The notes beneath the pieces were generated by a model. It saw only the letters and a list, made by a program, of their open reading frames with translations. It did not search any database and was not told where the DNA came from. From Flavobacterium sufflavum (GTDB lineage Bacteria > Bacteroidota > Bacteroidia > Flavobacteriales > Flavobacteriaceae), in NCBI RefSeq assembly GCF_004016525.1, contig NZ_SACJ01000001.1:62001-126000 (forward strand): a stretch of 64,000 nucleotides of DNA, read 5' to 3'. Both the position numbers and the translations under genes were made by a program. Below are positions 37,836 to 46,470 of this stretch, piece by piece. Position 1 is the stretch's first letter; each line of letters opens with the position of its first letter.

Positions 37836-37871
37836 AAAAAAGGAAACTTTCATATTGAAAATTTCCTTTTT
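37836..37871 (-). terminator. Hairpin terminator between tail-collar and binding-protein genes
   Basis: The stem AAAAAGGAAA/TTTCCTTTTT has a 16-base loop and flanking A/T runs in the 61-base gap. It may stop or reduce read-through from the tail-collar gene into the two downstream genes. Confidence 0.6.
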
Positions 37872-37881
37872 ATAATTTCAA

Positions 37882-38439
37882 TTAGTTTCTGCTTGGAAAT
37901 ATTCCCTCAGTAGCAATGGAATAATTAATTACCAAATACGGATTTAATATATCTACCGGAATGCCTGATCCAGCAATATCAGTTGTGCCTGAAATTTGAA
38001 TCCCTCCAGTATAAGCTCCAGGAGTTGCTCCATTACCAGAATAAACCGGGGCTGAAGAAGTCGCTAAAAAATTACCTTCAGCAGCTGATTCATCAGCATT
38101 TGCAGTAGAAGCTTGTAATTTTGCAGATACAGTATTTAGGGTATGAATGTGAGCAGGCATATTTGATGTTAATATACTTACACTAGTTGCTCCACCATTT
38201 TCTCCTATAACATAACTAGGAAGCCCAGGCCCTTGCCCTTGTCCAATTGGTGTACGACCCTGTAAATCTGGCAAAGCAAATGTTGATTGCCCATTTCCTC
38301 CATAATAGGTACCTAATAAAGAGAATAAGGCAGTATTTGAAGCAATTGATAAAATTTGGCCGCTGCAAGTTTGATAGCCTCTAGGCGCAAAATTGAATCC
38401 TAAAATTTTAATTTCCCCAACGAAAGGTTCTGTAGACAT
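37882..38439 (-). CDS. Phage tail collar (MdpB-like) domain protein
   Basis: A 185-residue protein without a signal peptide. The N-terminal MSTEPFVGEIKILGFNFAPR, then GYQTCSGQILSIASNTALFS, LLGTYYGGNGQSTFALPDLQ and GRTPIGQG are the tail-collar signature of short tail-fibre and microcystin-dependent (MdpB) family proteins. A glycine/serine/alanine-rich segment and the motif MPAHIHTLN follow, then VDILNPYLVINYSIATEGIF at the end. No other phage structural gene is present, so a prophage is unlikely; such proteins occur as stand-alone genes in Bacteroidota and cyanobacteria with unclear roles. It is divergent from the HEAGH/hydroxylase pair across 151 bases and may be the substrate of the neighbouring enzymes (inference). 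Confidence 0.88.
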   Translation of the reverse strand: MSTEPFVGEIKILGFNFAPRGYQTCSGQILSIASNTALFSLLGTYYGGNGQSTFALPDLQGRTPIGQGQGPGLPSYVIGENGGATSVSILTSNMPAHIHTLNTVSAKLQASTANADESAAEGNFLATSSAPVYSGNGATPGAYTGGIQISGTTDIAGSGIPVDILNPYLVINYSIATEGIFPSRN

Positions 38440-38590
38440 AGTTTTTAATTTTTTTACTTTTTTTCCTACTAATAAACAGTAAATATATAAAACAATGTAA
38501 TATATTGCCTATATTTTAAAAATATTTTTTTAACATCTTCAAAACTTATTAAACACTTAATAATCAATTAATCATTTTTTAATAATAGAC

Positions 38591-39100
38591 ATGCCGACTA
38601 GGAAAAACACCTTAGAAACAACAAGAGTATTGGAATTTTTAGAAAAAATTGGAATTAAAATCATTGAAAAAGAATTAGAATCAACCACTTTTTTACCTGG
38701 TCTTAGCTTAGGTTCTAATTGTATCTATGTAGATTTTAACAAATTAAAACATCCGGGCGATTTACTACATGAAGCCGGACATTTGGCTGTTACAGATAAA
38801 GAAAGCAGAAAAATGATTGACATTAACATCAATAATGCAGAATGGCCTACACAAGGTGAAGAAATAGCAGCAATCCTATGGTCTTATGCTGCTCTCACTC
38901 ACCTAAATCTCAATCCTTCATTCGTATTTCACCCAAACGGTTATAAAGGAAATTCGGAATGGTTTATTTCAAATTTCACAAATGCAAACTATATCGGCTT
39001 ACCATTTTTAGAATGGGCCGGATTAGCCTTAGGAGACAAAAGAGCTCATTTAGAAGGAAAGGAAGCTTTTCCGGTTATGCAAAAATGGATAAGAGATTAA
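38591..39100 (+). CDS. Small HEAGH-motif protein, metalloprotease-like
   Basis: A 169-residue cytoplasmic protein of unknown function. It contains HPGDLLHEAGHLAV with His60, Glu61 and His64, the HExxH-type zinc site of metallopeptidases; a third ligand is not obvious but could be in TQGEEIAAILWSYAALTHL, where glutamates follow about 25-30 residues later. No signal peptide or membrane segment. The region around TFLPGLSLGSNCIYVDFNKL resembles the strand pair before the active helix in ImmA/IrrE-like proteins, a weak similarity. It is followed after 3 bases by the hydroxylase gene, so the two are co-expressed. It could process or bind a partner protein. Confidence 0.6.
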   Translation: MPTRKNTLETTRVLEFLEKIGIKIIEKELESTTFLPGLSLGSNCIYVDFNKLKHPGDLLHEAGHLAVTDKESRKMIDININNAEWPTQGEEIAAILWSYAALTHLNLNPSFVFHPNGYKGNSEWFISNFTNANYIGLPFLEWAGLALGDKRAHLEGKEAFPVMQKWIRD

Positions 39101-39103
39101 ATT

Positions 39104-39796
39104 ATGGATAAATTAGTACGATCAATAAAATTTCCATTTCTTTTTGACAAAGAAAAATTAGTAATTGATACCAATAAAGTAATAAAAAGAAAATGGATCG
39201 ACCATTATAATTCCAACGACTATTCTGGAAAATGGACATCTATAGCATTGATGTCAAAAGGAGGAAAATCTAGTAACATTAGCGCTTTTTCAAGTAGTGC
39301 AGAAGAATTCATACCCACTGATATTTTAGATTTTTGCGACTATTTCAAAGAAATCCTTAATGGTTTTTTATTTGAAAAAACCGCTGTCAGGTTATTAAAT
39401 CTTGGCGCAGGAGCAGAAGTTAAACCCCATACCGATCATAGTTTGGGCTATGAAGACGGTATGTTTCGATTGCATATTCCAATAATTACAAATTCAAACG
39501 TTGAGTTTATATTAGATGGTAAAAGATTAATCATGAACGAAGGAGAATGCTGGTATTTAAATGCCAACTTTATACATTCTGTAAAAAATGGCGGCAACAA
39601 CGACCGTATCCACCTTGTCATTGATGGAATTAGAAATGAATGGACTGACAATCTCTTTTTTAAAGAAGCCTCAGTTGAAGAATTCACAAAAACACCCCCT
39701 GCTATTGATGAAAATCAAAAGAAACTCATAATAGCTGAATTAGAAAAAATTAATTTACCAGTAGCTAAAGAATTAATTGATAATTTAAAAAAATGA
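39104..39796 (+). CDS. Aspartyl/asparaginyl beta-hydroxylase-like Fe(II)/2-oxoglutarate dioxygenase
   Basis: A 230-residue cytoplasmic protein of the Asp/Arg-hydroxylase cupin family. The core is AVRLLNLGAGAEVKPHTDH (His109 and Asp111 as iron ligands), followed by FRLHIPIITNSNVEFILDGK and GECWYLNANFIHSVKNGG (His158, third ligand), with Arg168 in DRIHLVIDG as the likely 2-oxoglutarate-binding residue. The family hydroxylates Asp, Asn or Pro residues in proteins or peptides. Residues 180-230 are a helical tail. It starts 3 bases after the HEAGH gene. The likely target is a peptide or protein made nearby, perhaps the tail-collar protein; this is inference. Confidence 0.82.
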   Translation: MDKLVRSIKFPFLFDKEKLVIDTNKVIKRKWIDHYNSNDYSGKWTSIALMSKGGKSSNISAFSSSAEEFIPTDILDFCDYFKEILNGFLFEKTAVRLLNLGAGAEVKPHTDHSLGYEDGMFRLHIPIITNSNVEFILDGKRLIMNEGECWYLNANFIHSVKNGGNNDRIHLVIDGIRNEWTDNLFFKEASVEEFTKTPPAIDENQKKLIIAELEKINLPVAKELIDNLKK

Positions 39797-39922
39797 TTCA
39801 CTCATAAGAACAAGCACTTTAAAAAATATTTGGTTGTTTCTCAATTGTGGTATTTTCCAAAACCAATATATCCAAAGCTGCTTCTTTAAACAAATAGATA
39901 GCCTGCAATAGTGTTTTTTAAG

Positions 39923-39930
39923 TATTTTTG
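39923..39930 (+). promoter_or_regulatory. Candidate promoter (-7 box) of the glycosyltransferase pair
   Basis: TATTTTTG matches TAnnTTTG 25 bases before the ATG at 39955. No clear -33 TTTG was found. Confidence 0.35.
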
Positions 39931-39954
39931 CTGCTTTTATTTAATTCATAGTAT

Positions 39955-40674
39955 ATGAAAAAACTTTCAATTATAATACCTTGCTACAATGAGGAAAAAA
40001 CTATAGTTCAAATATTATCAAAAATCAATGATGTCAATTTATTAGAAAATACCACTAAAGAAATTTTAATTATTAATGATTGCTCAACAGATTATTCTGA
40101 AGAATTAATTAAAAATTATGTTGAAGAACACCCGGAACTTTCCATAAAATATTTTAAAAACGATGTCAACCAAGGAAAAGGAACTTCTATTCATATTGGA
40201 ATCAACAACGCAACAGGGGATTTTATCATTATTCAAGATGCTGATTTAGAATACGACCCTAACGAATACAATATTTTATTAAAACCTATATTGGATGGAT
40301 TTGCCGATGTTGTATATGGTTCCAGATTCATGGGAAGCAAACCACATCGAATTTTATTTTTCTGGCACACCATTGGAAACAAGTTTCTGACATTTTTATC
40401 AAATATGATGACTAATTTAAATTTGACAGACATGGAAACTTGCTACAAAATGTTTACTTCTTCAATTATTAAAAATATTTCTTTAAAAGAGAAAAGATTT
40501 GGTTTTGAACCAGAAGTTACAGCAAAAATTGTCAGGTTTCCTAATGTAAGAATATATGAGGTTGGGATTTCGTATTATGGCAGAACTTATGCAGACGGAA
40601 AAAAAATAGGATGGAAAGACGGTTTTCATGCTATTTATTGCATTATTAAATATGGCCTTTTTAAAATGAGTTAA
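39955..40674 (+). CDS. Family 2 glycosyltransferase, polyprenyl-phosphate-mannose synthase-like
   Basis: A 239-residue GT2 enzyme: [71 protein letters not shown] (metal-binding DAD) and [20 protein letters not shown] are the DPM1/polyprenol-phosphate glycosyltransferase pattern. [10 protein letters not shown] and [10 protein letters not shown] are further family markers. There are no C-terminal membrane helices, as in the short DPM1 class. It probably makes a lipid-linked sugar (mannose or similar) on the cytoplasmic face. The next gene, 36 bases on, encodes a membrane enzyme that could use that donor. Confidence 0.88.
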   Translation: MKKLSIIIPCYNEEKTIVQILSKINDVNLLENTTKEILIINDCSTDYSEELIKNYVEEHPELSIKYFKNDVNQGKGTSIHIGINNATGDFIIIQDADLEYDPNEYNILLKPILDGFADVVYGSRFMGSKPHRILFFWHTIGNKFLTFLSNMMTNLNLTDMETCYKMFTSSIIKNISLKEKRFGFEPEVTAKIVRFPNVRIYEVGISYYGRTYADGKKIGWKDGFHAIYCIIKYGLFKMS

Positions 40675-40710
40675 TTAAAAATATAAAGATAAATTGATTA
40701 TAGAATTATT

Positions 40711-42657
40711 ATGTCTAAGAAGAAAATAAAAGTTTCAAATGCGACTCAAATAGAGGATTTAAACCAAAAAAGTATTACACAAAAAATGGTTTGGTTTTTA
40801 GCGATCGTTTCATTTTTATTGTATGCCAATACTTTGAACCACGGATTTGTTTTAGACGATATAGCTGTAATTGAACAAAACAACTTTGTTAAAAAAGGTC
40901 TTGCAGGAATTCCGGAACTATTTTCTACTCTTTATTGGCAAGGATATTGGGATTCTAATGCCGGATTATACAGACCAATGTCATTAGTATTTTTTGCCAT
41001 CGAATGGCAATTGTCTCCAAACAATCCTTTTATACATCATTTCTTTAATATTTTATACTACGTCTTAAGTATTGTTTTATTATTTAAAGTCTTGCATCAT
41101 TATTTAAAAGACTATTCCATTTGGATTACTTTTTTTATAGTATTACTATTTGCTGTTCATCCTATTCACACAGAAGTTGTCGCAAACATCAAGAGCCGGG
41201 ATGAAATTTTCTGTTTCCTCTTTTTTATTCTAAGTATCTATTTTCTTTTAATCAAAGAGAAGAAATTTTTTCAATTTCTTGGAGTAGCCTCTTTTCTATG
41301 TTGCTTGTTATCCAAAGAAGCTGGAATTTTATTTTTACCAATCTTTTTATTTTTGGTTTGGTTAAAATTCAGAAAAGAAAAAAATGTTTTTCTTTTCAAA
41401 ATAATTCCAATTATTTCTGTTAGTGCACTGTGGCTTATTTTGCATCGTTATATTATTTTAACTTCACCTTTTAAAAGAATTCAATATACTTACTTAGATA
41501 ATTCCTTATTTGGCTGCAATGATTTAACCTCTAAAATTGCAACCGGATTTACCATATTTGCCAGATATATTGTAAAATCTATCTACCCTTACAATTTGAG
41601 TTATGATTATTCTTTCAATCAAATCCCTTGTGTACCGGTAAGTTCTTTTTCGTTTGTTACAAGTTTACTACTTATTGGAATGCTTTTAGGGTTGGCCTAT
41701 TTTTTCAGAAATAAAAATAGTTTAATCAGTTTTGGCATAGTATTTTTTTTAATTACAATTTTTCTAGCCGCTAATATTGTTGTTCTTATTGGAACAACAA
41801 TGGGAGACAGATTATTATACACTCCAGTTTTAGGAATTATCATTGCATTGGTTTTTCTACTATTTCATCTTTTAAAAAACACGGAATTAAAAACTTTTTT
41901 TCATCCGTCCGTTTATTTTTTATCCTTTGTCGTTTTACTATTTTCATTCAAAACATTCAATAGAAATAAAGTTTGGAAATCAAATACCACTTTGTTTACC
42001 GAGGATTTATCGAATGCCCCTAATAGTGCACGAGTGCATTTTAATTATGCAACAGTATTTTTCAACCAATTATCATCAGATATTGAACTTCAAAAACAAC
42101 AATTACCTTTCATAATTGATTCTTACAAGAAGGCTTTGACAATTGACCCCAATGACAAAGGATCTTTAACCAATTTAGGAGTTTGCTATTATAAAATGAA
42201 GGATTACAATACATCAATATATTACACAAAACGCGCTTTAGCATTAGCCAAAACTGATTATTCTTTACAATCTAATTTAGCCGATGCTTATTTTAGAGAT
42301 AATAATTTTGATGAGGCTATTGCAAATTATAGAGAATTGGTTCAAAACAACTATACACAAGACAATACTTATAATTATTACGGAGCAGCTTTATTCAATA
42401 AAAAAGAGTATCCAAAAGCAATAGCAATTTTTCAAGAAGGAATTAAGCAAAATTCTAATTCGGTTGAATTATGGATGAATTATGGAAATACTTTAGCCGC
42501 ATCAGGAAATTTTAAAGAAGCAATAACTGCATTTGAAAAGGCTTACAAGTTGAATCCAAATGAGAAGAATTCATTAAAGTTTTTAACTATGATCTACCAA
42601 GAACTAGGAAATACAGAAAAAGCAAATTATTATTACTCAGAGTTTATTAAAAAATAA
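40711..42657 (+). CDS. TMTC-like GT-C membrane glycosyltransferase with C-terminal TPR repeats
   Basis: A 648-residue polytopic membrane protein. Residues ~25-410 have about ten hydrophobic segments and a GT-C-type first loop with acidic residues (YANTLNHGFVLDDIAVIEQN), then SNAGLYRPMSLVFFAIEW and LLFAVHPIHTEVVANIKSRD. This HPIHTE...SR segment resembles eukaryotic TMTC O-mannosyltransferases. GTTMGDRLLYTPVLG lies in a late loop. Residues ~430-648 hold at least five TPR units (TNLGVCYYKMKDYNTSIYYT, MNYGNTLAASGNFKEAITAF). It probably transfers the lipid-linked sugar made by the preceding enzyme to exported proteins. Acceptors are unknown; the neighbouring T9SS adhesin is one candidate. Confidence 0.8.
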   Translation: MSKKKIKVSNATQIEDLNQKSITQKMVWFLAIVSFLLYANTLNHGFVLDDIAVIEQNNFVKKGLAGIPELFSTLYWQGYWDSNAGLYRPMSLVFFAIEWQLSPNNPFIHHFFNILYYVLSIVLLFKVLHHYLKDYSIWITFFIVLLFAVHPIHTEVVANIKSRDEIFCFLFFILSIYFLLIKEKKFFQFLGVASFLCCLLSKEAGILFLPIFLFLVWLKFRKEKNVFLFKIIPIISVSALWLILHRYIILTSPFKRIQYTYLDNSLFGCNDLTSKIATGFTIFARYIVKSIYPYNLSYDYSFNQIPCVPVSSFSFVTSLLLIGMLLGLAYFFRNKNSLISFGIVFFLITIFLAANIVVLIGTTMGDRLLYTPVLGIIIALVFLLFHLLKNTELKTFFHPSVYFLSFVVLLFSFKTFNRNKVWKSNTTLFTEDLSNAPNSARVHFNYATVFFNQLSSDIELQKQQLPFIIDSYKKALTIDPNDKGSLTNLGVCYYKMKDYNTSIYYTKRALALAKTDYSLQSNLADAYFRDNNFDEAIANYRELVQNNYTQDNTYNYYGAALFNKKEYPKAIAIFQEGIKQNSNSVELWMNYGNTLAASGNFKEAITAFEKAYKLNPNEKNSLKFLTMIYQELGNTEKANYYYSEFIKK

Positions 42658-42749
42658 AAAGAAGCCATCCCTAATTAATACGACTCCTTTTTGTTGATAA
42701 ACAACTTCATTTAAATTTTTAATGAAACAATAATATTCAGTAAAATCAA

Positions 42750-42896
42750 TCAAGAACTGTTCCGCCCAATTTCTCCCATATCATCATGCAACTGACAGGC
42801 AATTTGAATACAGCGCGGCCTATTAGCCGTATCGGTTATAGGCGCATCCCAACGCTTAGGTAATCCCGTAGTTTCGGTATCAAATATTAAGTACAT
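42750..42896 (-). pseudogene. dnaE 5' fragment (48-codon remnant)
   Basis: An ATG at 42896 opens a frame of 48 codons. The first 41 match dnaE codons 1-41, and the last seven (EIGRNSS) are unrelated and end at TGA. Relative to dnaE, Trp26 is changed to Arg and Trp34 to Cys, as expected for a segment no longer under selection, though no frameshift has occurred. The -7 box (TAATTTTG) is kept, so it might still be transcribed. It covers only the beginning of the exonuclease domain and cannot be functional as a polymerase. Confidence 0.9.
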
Positions 42897-42999
42897 AACT
42901 GTTTTTGAAGCATTTGTAATTTATAAAAATCACAAAAATTGAATTTCAAAATTAGTTTTTTTTTAGGCTACTGAAAAGGGAAGTTATCAACAAAAAAAG
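42774..42999 (-). repeat. Right direct repeat: copy of dnaE promoter and 5' end
   Basis: This is the gap-free partner of 28154-28379. Similarity stops abruptly on both sides: TTTC/TCCCATA at the left and AAAAAAAG/TCTC at the right. Mismatches include two that change conserved tryptophans. Confidence 0.9.
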
Positions 43000-43172
43000 T
43001 CTCTTTTTTATTTCCCTTGAGACGTAATAAATGAATTACAAATTATACTAACCTAAAATAAAAAGCAACACAACACAAATAATAATTAGATTATTAATCA
43101 TTTAATATCCTTTTTTTATCTAAATTTATTCACCCCAAGTTGTTCATTTTGTCTTACTTAAAAGCTATACCA

Positions 43173-44390
43173 ATGAAAAACTTTACTTTATTTACCCGCT
43201 TATGTTTAGTGCTTGGTCTCACATCTTTATTTTTAGTTACAAGTTGTCAAAATAATGATTTGATTGAAGTACAAGAATTAAGTCCACTTTCCAATTACAC
43301 TATGGAACCTATTGAAGGACAATATGTAGTTGTCTTAAAAGAAAACATGTCCGGAAAATATGCTACGCAAAAATACAGCGAAAGGATTTTATCGTTAAAA
43401 AAGGATTATCTGGCTCGTTTTTCAGATATTAAACTTACTTCAGAAAAGGTAAAACAAACCTACGGATATGGTGTTAGCGGATTTGCAGCAGAATTAAATG
43501 AGGAACAACTCTTATCTTTACGAAAAGACAGCCGCATTAAGTCCATTGAACAAGATTACACCATAACCCTTAACCCTGATTTATCTATTTTGAAAGGAAA
43601 ACCAAGCGGAGGTGGCGGTGGATCTCCAGCTCAAGTTATACCATGGGGAATTAGTCGCGTTGGCGGTGGTCTTAGCGGGCTAGGAAAAACAGCCTGGATT
43701 ATAGATACTGGAATTGATTTAACTCATCCAGATTTAAACGTAGACAAAAATGGTCGTAATAAAAGTTTCTTAGGTGGCATTGATGCTAACAATCCTAATG
43801 ACGGTAACGGACACGGAACTCATGTTGCAGGAACAGTAGCCGCAATTGACAATACAATTGGAGTTATAGGAGTTGCTGCCGGAGCCACAGTAGTTGCTGT
43901 TCGCGTCTTAGACAGCCGTGGTAGCGGTTCTTATTCAGGAGTTATTGCCGGGGTTGAATATGTAGGCGCAAACGGCACCGATGGTGATGCTGCCAACATG
44001 AGCTTAGGAGGCCCTGTCAGTTCAGTACTCAACGATGCAGTTATAAAAGCATCCGCAAAAGTTAAATTTGCAATAGCAGCTGGAAACGAAAGTGATGACG
44101 CAAACAATCACTCTCCCTCTAGCGCCAATGGCACTAATATCTATACCGTTTCTGCAATGGATAAATCGGATATTTTTGCTTATTTTTCAAACTATGGAAC
44201 CTCAGTTGATTTTTGTGCTCCTGGAGTATCTATTCTATCTTTATGGAAAGGCGGGGGCATGAATACTATTAGCGGAACATCAATGGCTGCACCACATGTA
44301 TGCGGTTTACTCTTATTAGGAACTGTCAATTCAGACAAAACTGTTATAAATGATCCTGATAAAATTCCTGATCCAATTGCTCATCATTAA
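43173..44390 (+). CDS. S8 subtilisin-like serine protease, lipoprotein
   Basis: Starting at the ATG before MKNFTLFTRLCLVLGLTSLF gives 405 residues with a lipobox (LVTSCQNND); an upstream ATG (43140) would spoil the signal. Residues ~35-125 are an I9 inhibitor-type propeptide (GQYVVVLKENMSGKYATQKY, IKSIEQDYTI). The S8 domain has AWIIDTGIDLTHPDL (Asp178), GNGHGTHVAGTVAA (His214), FAIAAGNESDDANNHSP (oxyanion Asn) and TISGTSMAAPHVCGLLLL (Ser370). All catalytic residues are present. It is a membrane-anchored secreted protease, probably for nutrition or surface protein turnover. It stands alone just outside the dnaE-flanked block. Confidence 0.93.
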   Translation: MKNFTLFTRLCLVLGLTSLFLVTSCQNNDLIEVQELSPLSNYTMEPIEGQYVVVLKENMSGKYATQKYSERILSLKKDYLARFSDIKLTSEKVKQTYGYGVSGFAAELNEEQLLSLRKDSRIKSIEQDYTITLNPDLSILKGKPSGGGGGSPAQVIPWGISRVGGGLSGLGKTAWIIDTGIDLTHPDLNVDKNGRNKSFLGGIDANNPNDGNGHGTHVAGTVAAIDNTIGVIGVAAGATVVAVRVLDSRGSGSYSGVIAGVEYVGANGTDGDAANMSLGGPVSSVLNDAVIKASAKVKFAIAAGNESDDANNHSPSSANGTNIYTVSAMDKSDIFAYFSNYGTSVDFCAPGVSILSLWKGGGMNTISGTSMAAPHVCGLLLLGTVNSDKTVINDPDKIPDPIAHH

Positions 44391-44956
44391 CTTATCTATT
44401 AAACAGTTAAACAAGCTTACTTTAAGTTCATAAAGCAAACAATCAGCAACTATTTCTACAGTAAACTATTAAAAAACACCTGTTAAATTCAACTTTCTTA
44501 TTTTTTTGGTTGTCGTAATATTTTATCAAAATAGAATTCTCTTAACAAAAGAGAGAATTTAGTTAATTTAAAAAAATTAAAACCTTTTACACAAATCATA
44601 TCAAGAACAAAATCTTGTTGATTTTTTTGCTTTTAGACACATATTCAAACAATTTATCAAACAAAACAAACTAATTAACTAAAAACACCAGAAAATTCAC
44701 AAAAGACAAAACAACTCACATATTGTTACAAACACAACTTTATGAATCCTAAATAGAAATAAAAAAACTAACTATCTAAAACACAAGCAAACAAAATAAA
44801 AGCACAACATCCAATTAATATAGTTTGGGTATCGTATATAATTGATAATATTAATTGACTACATGGTTTGATTTTTATACTTTTGCGTTCTTGTTACTAC
44901 CTTATTTAAAAAAGTTAGTATCACAAAACACAGAAATACACTAAAAAAATTAAAAA
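44391..44956. other. 566-base AT-rich gap upstream of leuC
   Basis: No gene, tRNA or convincing leader peptide was seen. A weak stem ATTCTCT/AGAGAAT (around 44536-44557) may end the protease transcript. The rest is very AT-rich, with the leu promoter at the right end. Confidence 0.55.
44855..44885 (+). promoter_or_regulatory. leu operon promoter
   Basis: TTGA (44855-44858) and TACTTTTG (44878-44885) are separated by 19 bases, fitting the Bacteroidota housekeeping promoter (TTTG-like -33, TAnnTTTG -7). The expected transcript start near 44890 gives a leader of about 65 bases. Confidence 0.7.
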
Positions 44957-46351
44957 ATGAGCAAGACATTATTTGACAAAGTATGGGATTCGCATGTTGT
45001 GCGTAAAATTGAAGACGGACCAGATGTGTTTTTTATTGATCGCCATTTCATTCATGAGGTTACTAGTCCAGTAGCTTTCTTGGGTTTAAAATCAAGAGGC
45101 GTATCAGTATTATATCCAGAACGTACATTCGCAACTGCCGATCACAATACACCGACCATTAACCAACACTTGCCTGTTGCAGACGCTTTATCGGCTAATC
45201 AATTAAAAGCATTAGAAACTAATGCGGCTGAATATGGTATTTCTCACTGGGGATTAGGTCATCAAAAAAATGGAATTGTACACGTAGTAGGTCCTGAAAA
45301 CGGAATTACTTTACCTGGTGCTACAATTGTATGTGGAGATTCACATACTTCTACTCATGGTGCTTTTGGTGCTATTGCCTTTGGAATTGGTACTTCTGAA
45401 GTAGAAATGGTTCTTTCTACTCAATGTATCATGCAACCAAAACCTAAAAAAATGCGTATTAACGTAAACGGAAAGTTAAGCAAAGGAGTTACTCCTAAAG
45501 ACGTTGCGTTATACATCATTGCTAAATTGACTACTTCTGGAGGTACAGGATATTTTGCAGAATACGCAGGAAATGTATTCGAAGAAATGACTATGGAAGG
45601 TCGTATGACTGTTTGTAACTTAAGTATCGAAATGGGTGCTCGTGGAGGTATGATTGCTCCTGACCAAACTACTTTTGATTTCTTAGAAGGAAGATTATAC
45701 GCTCCTAAAGGTGAAGCTTGGACTAAAGCAGTAGAATATTGGAAAACTTTAAAAACTGATGCTGATGCAGTATTTGATGCTGAATTAAACATCAAAGCAG
45801 AAGATATCGAACCAATGATTACTTATGGTACAAATCCTGGAATGGGAATTGGTATCACTAAACATATCCCAGCTGCCAACCAAGTTGAAGGTGGTGAGGA
45901 AACTTACAAGAAATCATTAGCTTACATGGGCTTCGAAGAAGATGATGTAATGATCGGAAAACAAATTGATTATGTTTTCTTAGGAAGTTGTACTAATGGT
46001 CGTATCGAAGACTTTAGAGCTTTTGCTGAAATTGTAAAAGGTCGTAAAAAAGCAGATAACGTTACTGCTTGGTTAGTTCCAGGTTCTCACGTTGTAGAAG
46101 CTCAAATTAAGGAAGAAGGAATTTTAGATATCTTGACTGAAGCTGGTTTTGTATTACGTCAACCAGGTTGTTCAGCTTGTTTAGCTATGAATGATGACAA
46201 AGTACCTGCTGGAAAATATGCAGTAAGTACTTCTAACAGAAACTTCGAAGGTCGTCAAGGTCCAGGTTCAAGAACTTTGTTAGCTTCTCCAATTATGGCA
46301 GCAGCTGCAGCAGTTACTGGAAAATTAACTGACCCAAGAGATTTGTTGTAA
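44957..46351 (+). CDS. leuC: 3-isopropylmalate dehydratase large subunit
   Basis: A 464-residue aconitase-family enzyme: [32 protein letters not shown] and the 4Fe-4S ligands in [11 protein letters not shown] (Cys ~344) and [13 protein letters not shown] (Cys ~404 and ~407). With LeuD it isomerises 2-isopropylmalate to 3-isopropylmalate in leucine synthesis. First gene of leuC-leuD-leuA-like-leuB, directly after a good promoter. Length is normal. The C-terminal [20 protein letters not shown] is typical. Confidence 0.97.
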   Translation: MSKTLFDKVWDSHVVRKIEDGPDVFFIDRHFIHEVTSPVAFLGLKSRGVSVLYPERTFATADHNTPTINQHLPVADALSANQLKALETNAAEYGISHWGLGHQKNGIVHVVGPENGITLPGATIVCGDSHTSTHGAFGAIAFGIGTSEVEMVLSTQCIMQPKPKKMRINVNGKLSKGVTPKDVALYIIAKLTTSGGTGYFAEYAGNVFEEMTMEGRMTVCNLSIEMGARGGMIAPDQTTFDFLEGRLYAPKGEAWTKAVEYWKTLKTDADAVFDAELNIKAEDIEPMITYGTNPGMGIGITKHIPAANQVEGGEETYKKSLAYMGFEEDDVMIGKQIDYVFLGSCTNGRIEDFRAFAEIVKGRKKADNVTAWLVPGSHVVEAQIKEEGILDILTEAGFVLRQPGCSACLAMNDDKVPAGKYAVSTSNRNFEGRQGPGSRTLLASPIMAAAAAVTGKLTDPRDLL

Positions 46352-46470
46352 TTGAATTTCAACAGCAATAACAATTTCAAAAAAGAATAAAAATAAAAAG
46401 ATTTTAAATATTCATGGTTTATTTCCCTTAATGGAAAATCTGAATTCTGAAATCTAAATCTAAAATAAAA

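Larger units (their letters stand above)
42658..43172. other. 515-base gap holding the dnaE fragment
   Basis: Apart from the dnaE-derived segment (42774-42999) there is only a weak hairpin GTCTC...GAGAC (42998-43022) and AT-rich sequence before the S8 protease. No convincing promoter was found for the protease. Confidence 0.6.

Noticed and set aside
37882..38439. Tail-collar gene as evidence of a prophage
   Set aside because: No capsid, terminase, portal, tail or integrase genes lie nearby; MdpB-like proteins occur alone in bacteria.
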